From: UBA1141 sp963665155
Lineage (GTDB): Bacteria; Chloroflexota; Dehalococcoidia; Lucifugimonadales; UBA3495
Direction: 5' to 3'
Length of the DNA: 64,000 nt
NCBI GenBank assembly: GCA_963665155.2
Contig: OY761986.2
Coordinates: 868,001 to 932,000, forward strand
A program made the position numbers and the translations under genes. The notes beneath the pieces are model-generated. The model was not told where the DNA came from. It saw nothing but the letters and a program-made list of their open reading frames with translations, and searched no databases. Of this stretch, positions 59,552 through 64,000 are shown one piece after another; positions within the stretch are counted from its first letter, which is position 1, and each line of letters opens with the position of its first letter.

Positions 59552-59653
59552 TAAGCCAAAGCTTCCACTAAGCCAAAGCTTCCACTAAGCCAAAGCTTCC
59601 ACTAAGCCAAAGCTTCCACTAAGCCAAAGCTTCCACTAAGCCAAAGCCTCCAC
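59552..59653. repeat. Six tandem 17-bp repeats covering the FAD gene 3' end
   Basis: TAAGCCAAAGCTTCCAC repeated at 59552, 59569, 59586, 59603, 59620 and 59637 (last copy has one change). Each unit, on the minus strand, encodes the end of the FAD subunit (VEALA-stop), so the array consists of copies of the gene terminus placed after the stop codon. Confidence 0.95.
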
Positions 59654-60559
59654 TGCCAAGCGCCTCTGAGCCGCGAAGGAGATCGGGCCTGTCTTGGCCA
59701 TGGCAATGGCTTGCTCCAGCGTGCGTGACGTCAGTACCCCCACCAAGTCCTTGCGGTGTCCTGCTGAACCTCGCACATCGTCGATTGGTGTTGCGCATTC
59801 CTGGGCTGCCATGGCCGCTTGGGCGACCAACTCGGGCGTGATGGTCTGGCCTCTGAGGACATCTTCCGCAGCGTAGGCCCGGATGGGCGTGGGCGCTACC
59901 GCTCCCAAGGCAATCTTCACGTCTGCGCACACGCGGCCCCGGTCCTGCAATGAAACCATTGAAGCCACACCCAAGGTAGCAATGTCCATGGCCCCTCTGG
60001 GACTATGCTTGATGTAGAGGGAACCGGATACCCTGGCAGGAGGCGGCAATACAATCTCCACCAACAGTTCGCCAAGTCCCAGCACTGTTCTGCCTGGGCC
60101 GGTGAAGAATTGGTCCATCGGGACAGTGCGTTCCCCAGCCGGTCCGGAAATACGGCATTGGGCATCGAAGGCCAACAACGCTGGCAATGTGTCGCCAGCC
60201 GGTGAGGCGTTGCAGACGTTGCCTCCTACTGTAGCCAGATTCCGGATTTGCACGCCAGCGAACGCTGAAGCGGCGGAAGCCAATGCCGGATACCTTTGCC
60301 GGATTACCGGGTTGGTCTCAAGCTCTCGTACCTTCACCAAGGAGCCCAATCGCAGGCCGGTCCGGGTGTTGAAGCTGCTGCGCTTTAACCCGGCTACGTT
60401 TCCAATATTGATAACATACTTGGGCTGCCAGGTGCCCTGTCGCCACCGGACCAAGAAATCCGTGGTGCCAGCCACAATCCGGGCCTGGTCGCCGTGTTCC
60501 TCGGCCAACGCAATAGCATGCCGCAAGTTGCGGGCCTCCAGATACTCGAATCTGCGCAT
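59636..60559 (-). CDS. Molybdenum hydroxylase FAD subunit (set 2)
   Basis: 307 residues. The FAD-binding domain (ARIVAGTTDFLVRWRQG) and IRNLATVGGNVCNASPAGDTL motif are typical; the C-terminal CO-dehydrogenase-flavoprotein-like domain follows. No Cys insertion after the GGN motif, unlike set 1. The stop codon sits inside the first repeat of the 17-bp array. Operon order FAD then 2Fe-2S, on the minus strand. Confidence 0.92.
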   Translation of the reverse strand: MRRFEYLEARNLRHAIALAEEHGDQARIVAGTTDFLVRWRQGTWQPKYVINIGNVAGLKRSSFNTRTGLRLGSLVKVRELETNPVIRQRYPALASAASAFAGVQIRNLATVGGNVCNASPAGDTLPALLAFDAQCRISGPAGERTVPMDQFFTGPGRTVLGLGELLVEIVLPPPARVSGSLYIKHSPRGAMDIATLGVASMVSLQDRGRVCADVKIALGAVAPTPIRAYAAEDVLRGQTITPELVAQAAMAAQECATPIDDVRGSAGHRKDLVGVLTSRTLEQAIAMAKTGPISFAAQRRLAVEALA

Positions 60560-60576
60560 TCAGTCCTCCCGCTTTG

Positions 60577-61410
60577 TCACAGGACCTGCCATACCCGGCG
60601 GTCTTGGAGACGCACAATTTTTCCGAAACCCGGCGCAGCCATATGCACCGCCGCAACGGGTATCCCTTCCCTTTCCAATCTCTCCATCAGGTCCCGTCGG
60701 GTAATCCGCGTTTGGGCAGGGTCAATGTCCGCCCTGGATACCCAATCGGTCTCGTGGACCTGCACCGTGTTGTGCAGCACGTCGCCAAGAATCAAGCCCC
60801 GCTGGCCGCCGGAATTGATCATGATACTCATGTGGCCCGGGGTGTGGCCTGGCGTCGGCAGGGAGGTCAGCTCGCCGGTCAGAGCCGTCTCACCATCCAT
60901 GAACTCGATCACACCTAGGTCTTCCAGAGGCCAAACGCACTCAGGAGCGTTAGGGAACCTGGTTTCGACCAATGCCGGGTCGTGACAAGCCTCCCAGTCC
61001 TTGGAGCTCATCCAGTATTTTGCGTTTGGGAAAGTAGGCTCGTATTTTCCGTCTTTGGAGAGCAGATTCCAGCCAATGTGGTCCCGGTGCAGGTGGGTAA
61101 ACACCACCATGTCCACATCCTCGGGCTGGGTGCCATTGGCTTTCATGTTATCAATAAGCAGTCCCCACGGAGAATTGCCATCGACATTGGGCCCCATGCC
61201 GGTGTCCACAGCGATAGTTTTGCCTTCGGACTGGATTAAGAAGCAGGCCAAATTGAATTCGACTTGGCGGTCGTCGGTCAAATGGTGTCCCAAGTGTTCC
61301 CAGTTTTCTTCCGGTATATCAGGGAAGAAATTACAAACGTCGAACGCCAAAAGCCCGTCGGTCACCGAGGTGATTTCCACGTTGCCTATGGTTAGCTTAT
61401 TGCTTGGCAT
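60577..61410 (-). CDS. MBL-fold metallo-hydrolase
   Basis: 277 residues from ATG 61410, chosen for its AAAGGAG RBS; the longer frame to 61551 has no RBS and a poorly protein-like start. Metal motif TTHLHRDHIGWN-type HxHxDH (VFTHLHRDHIGW), later H in PTPGHTPGHMSI, D in LILGDVLHN. Resembles AHL-lactonase/arylsulfatase-like MBL hydrolases that open lactones or cleave esters. It lies 17 bp upstream of the FAD subunit gene (set 2), so likely in the same transcript. Confidence 0.9.
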   Translation of the reverse strand: MPSNKLTIGNVEITSVTDGLLAFDVCNFFPDIPEENWEHLGHHLTDDRQVEFNLACFLIQSEGKTIAVDTGMGPNVDGNSPWGLLIDNMKANGTQPEDVDMVVFTHLHRDHIGWNLLSKDGKYEPTFPNAKYWMSSKDWEACHDPALVETRFPNAPECVWPLEDLGVIEFMDGETALTGELTSLPTPGHTPGHMSIMINSGGQRGLILGDVLHNTVQVHETDWVSRADIDPAQTRITRRDLMERLEREGIPVAAVHMAAPGFGKIVRLQDRRVWQVL

Positions 61411-61566
61411 CGTTTGTCTCCTTTGTGTTTTTGGAGGAGGTGCGGATAAGCGTAAATTTACATCAATATGAGCCCGTGAGTAAGAGCACGCCGAGATTAT
61501 ACGGGGAATCAAGAGGCGGTGGCAATGCGAACTTAAGCAGCCAAGTGGCACCGGGGCCCGGATGCC

Positions 61567-62775
61567 CTAAGATGATCGTCTTTCGGCGACAATCCGACCG
61601 TTTTTTAAGACCAACCGTGGGTGCCGCAGGTTTTGGACATCATCCAAGGGGTTTTGATTCACGACCAAGAGATCCGCCACTTTTCCCACTTCCACGGTCC
61701 CGTAGTCTTGCCCCGCCCCACAGAGCTGTGCGGCATTGGCAGTGGCGGCCTGTAACGTTTGCCGGGGTGTTGCGCCGTCTTTGACCCATAGCCCCATTTC
61801 CAGAAGGGCCGACTCTCGCAAGGGAATAATGTCCGAGCCCAAGGCCATTTTGACGCCTGCGTTAAGAGCGGCTTGGAACCAGGCTTTATGCTCACCACTT
61901 GCAGCGTCGGCACGCCGGATGAGGTCCGGCGCCATGGCCCTGCGTTCCACCCAGCCTTTTTCCAGGTCGGTGTCGGCCTGCTCCGGGGTTAGATGGGAAA
62001 TCGCCAACGTTGGGACGTACCAGGTGTCGTGCTCCAACAGAGTCAGGATACATTCCTCGTCCATTATGTAGCCGTGCTCAATCGTGTGCGCTCCGAGACG
62101 GGCGGCTGATTTCACCGCCTCGGGATTGGTGGCGTGGGCCATGACTTTGAAGTCCCGCTGGCTACAAATAGCGAAGGCGGCTTCCAATTCTTCCCTAAGC
62201 AAGAAAGAGTGGTGATGGCGGTCCCAGGCCGGACCCATGATACCGCCGCTTAGGTTGAGCTTGATATGGTCCACGCCGTTTTTCATTTGATCCCGAATCG
62301 CTTGGACGAAGCCGTAGGGGCCGTCGCATTCCCGGGCATGGCCCGAGGTCAGGAAATGACCTCCGGTGGTGGTGAGGAAGTGACGGCAGGCGAAAACTTG
62401 GGGCCCGGCCAGTTGGCCCGCAGCGAAAGTCCTCTTCCAGGCAACGTCCATGAAATTGGCTGCGCCGCCCGTGCGCACGCCGACTATGCCGGACTCGGTC
62501 AAACCTTGCATCAGGTTTTGGCCGAACCGGGCGGTCTGTTCCGGGACACCCGGAACTGTCGGAGACGAGTATTCGGGGTGTATATGAATATCCCACAACC
62601 CTGGCAAAAGATAGCCGCCTGCCAAGTCGATCACCAGAGCGTCTTGGGTAGCGGGCGACCGGCTGCCATCCAGAATTTCACGAATCCGGCCATTCTCAAC
62701 AACTACGCTGGCTTCGGGGACCGGCGCCGGGCTAACGCAGTCGATGAGGTTGCAATTCGTCAGGACGAGGCGCAT
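61567..62775 (-). CDS. Metal-dependent amidohydrolase
   Basis: 402 residues. Domain layout of imidazolonepropionase-like amidohydrolases: N-terminal beta-sandwich, then GLWDIHIHPEY (HxH), the Lys of HIKLNLSGG (probable carboxylated ligand), HATNPEAV and HTIEHGYIM (His ligands), and MALGSDIIP (Asp). C-terminal GKVADLLVVNQNPLDDV completes the sandwich. Hydrolyses amide or related C-N bonds of cyclic or linear substrates; substrate unknown. Confidence 0.92.
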   Translation of the reverse strand: MRLVLTNCNLIDCVSPAPVPEASVVVENGRIREILDGSRSPATQDALVIDLAGGYLLPGLWDIHIHPEYSSPTVPGVPEQTARFGQNLMQGLTESGIVGVRTGGAANFMDVAWKRTFAAGQLAGPQVFACRHFLTTTGGHFLTSGHARECDGPYGFVQAIRDQMKNGVDHIKLNLSGGIMGPAWDRHHHSFLLREELEAAFAICSQRDFKVMAHATNPEAVKSAARLGAHTIEHGYIMDEECILTLLEHDTWYVPTLAISHLTPEQADTDLEKGWVERRAMAPDLIRRADAASGEHKAWFQAALNAGVKMALGSDIIPLRESALLEMGLWVKDGATPRQTLQAATANAAQLCGAGQDYGTVEVGKVADLLVVNQNPLDDVQNLRHPRLVLKNGRIVAERRSS

Positions 62776-62926
62776 TTTATTCTCCGTATTTAGGGCAGAC
62801 CTTCTAGCAGGTTATTCCAGGGTGAGGCAATAGTCTGAAACTTATCTCAAGCCTCAAAAAAATTTGCGAAAAATTTGCGAAAACTTCATGGGACGCTCTT
62901 AAGCGAAAATTCATTGGCGGACGGGC

Positions 62927-64000
62927 TTAAGGTCTCCCGCTCACGCATCTGGCCGGGTCGGCCTCTACCAGGACTTGGGGTCGGTGCCCAGTGTGGATAT
63001 ATTCGGCCAGCAATTTCGCGGCCATTGGCCCTCGGCCAAATCCGGACGAAGCCAAGCCGCCCACAATGAATAGGTTCTCGCGATCTGGAATGTTGCCGAT
63101 TATTGGCTTGCCGTCCAGGGAAAAAGGCATTACTCCCGACCACGTCCGCACTATGGGCAACTGCGCGACTAGGGGAATTATCTCCGCAACATGACACTTA
63201 TTCACCTCAATGCCGTCTGTGTCTACCTTTTGCTCAAACCCAAGAACTTCCGGTCGCCGCCGAAGACTATCTCTCCGGTCTTGGTCTGACGCCCATAGAG
63301 GTGCCTGGTAGTCCTTTTGCCGTCCCGGTGGGTCAGTTCCGGTGGGGCGCTGTGCGCACCTGAGCCGGACGATTCGGCGTACCAACTGGATTCCGATTCA
63401 ACAGCGGTCATAACGTGATGCAACCGGGGAGGAAGTACTCCCGTGGCCCACATCTGGCCACGGACAGGCACGATGGGTATTGTCAGACCAAGCATACTTC
63501 CCAGCGGCCCGCACCACGCTCCCGCCGCTAGGACCAAGGTGCCAGCCCGGAATTCATCATCCAGCGTCAAAACGCTCCAGGAGCTATCACCCAGCGGTAT
63601 CAATTCGGTTACCGGACTGTTGGTCAGCACCTCTACCCCGCTGCTTTGGGCCGCAGCGGCAAATCCCCGGGTCGCTTTAACCGGGTCCGCTTGGCCTCGA
63701 CCGGGAACGTGAATAAAACCCAACAGATCCGGGCTCGCTTCCGGTTCGATGGAGCGAGACTCTCTGGGGGAGAGGAGCTCCAAGTCGTACCCTAGAGACT
63801 TGAGTTGCAGGACTTTGGCGCAACCGAACTCGTATTGGGCTTGGGATTGAATGGCTTGCAAACCACCGGATTGACGGAACTTAATATCATAGCCCAGACC
63901 GATTTGCAAGTCCTTAAAAAGCTCCAAGCTGCCCATGGTCAGGTAGGAGCGAAGGTCTGGAGAGTTGCCCCAACCGATGCCACCCAGGCCGCCAGCATTT
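62927..64000 (-). pseudogene. FAD-dependent DAO-type oxidoreductase, frameshifted, 5' end beyond the window
   Basis: Open on the minus strand from the window edge (NAGGLGGIGWGN) through DIKFRQSGGLQAIQSQAQYE, LVLAAGAWCGPLGSMLG and VPVRGQMWATG. Near 63240 the frame changes: GEIVFGGDRKFLG ends in a stop in one frame and continues EQKVDTDGIEV, VMPFSLDGKPIIGN, LFIVGGLASSGFGRGP in the other, finishing at 62927. This is the glycine/sarcosine oxidase-like (DAO) fold; such flavoenzymes oxidise amines or amino acids. The N-terminal dinucleotide motif lies outside the window. One-base frame error or true pseudogene cannot be told apart. Confidence 0.8.

Overview
The window looks like a piece of an uncultured Chloroflexota chromosome, most likely SAR202 or another Dehalococcoidia-like lineage. 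This is inferred from moderate GC, many paralogous luciferase-like flavin oxidoreductases, molybdenum hydroxylases of the xanthine dehydrogenase family, SDRs, DHA2-type efflux pumps, a thiolase next to an HMG-CoA-synthase-like protein with a DUF35 zinc ribbon, and a minCDE operon. No rRNA or species marker is present.

Left chromosomal arm (1-15279): a duplicated-domain protein of unknown function; a secreted nuclease lipoprotein fused to a lamin-tail domain; a DUF2779 nuclease; an F420-type luciferase-like oxidoreductase; an ArsM-type methyltransferase whose catalytic Cys codon is replaced by UGA followed at once by a stem-loop that fits a bacterial SECIS element; a gamma-carbonic-anhydrase-like protein; smpB and an S41 protease; the HMG-CoA-synthase-like/thiolase pair; and minC-minD-minE.

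Genomic island (15280-35974, about 20.7 kb): bounded by a 39-bp direct repeat that is the 5' half of tRNA-Val(UAC). The intact tRNA is at the right end, and a tyrosine integrase gene next to it is broken by an IS and by an in-frame stop. On the integrase side lies a replication module (XRE regulator, small basic protein, frameshifted AEP-type primase). The cargo looks defensive: an AAA ATPase + DUF3226 pair, a Septu-like ATPase + HNH pair with several lesions, a three-gene membrane cassette, a HEPN-like pair and many small ORFs. Two near-identical IS1182-like copies (one internally deleted), a decayed IS3-family element and an apparently intact IS3-family element have landed in it. A fragment resembling the 3' half of a selenocysteine tRNA also lies inside.

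Right chromosomal arm (36013-64000): catabolic and transport genes. A three-subunit molybdenum hydroxylase has an FAD subunit with a Cys-rich insertion like that of 4-hydroxybenzoyl-CoA reductase. It is followed by a TRAP large permease, an efflux locus (MarR regulator with palindromic operators, two HlyD-type adaptors, DHA2 pump), a lone molybdenum-hydroxylase large subunit, a second DHA2 pump, an orphan CoA-transferase A subunit, a NUDIX hydrolase, SDRs, an LLM oxidoreductase, a second FAD + 2Fe-2S subunit pair whose FAD gene ends in a 17-bp tandem array, an MBL-fold hydrolase, an amidohydrolase and a frameshifted DAO-type oxidoreductase running off the window. Together these suggest aerobic oxidation of diverse organic, possibly aromatic or recalcitrant, compounds.
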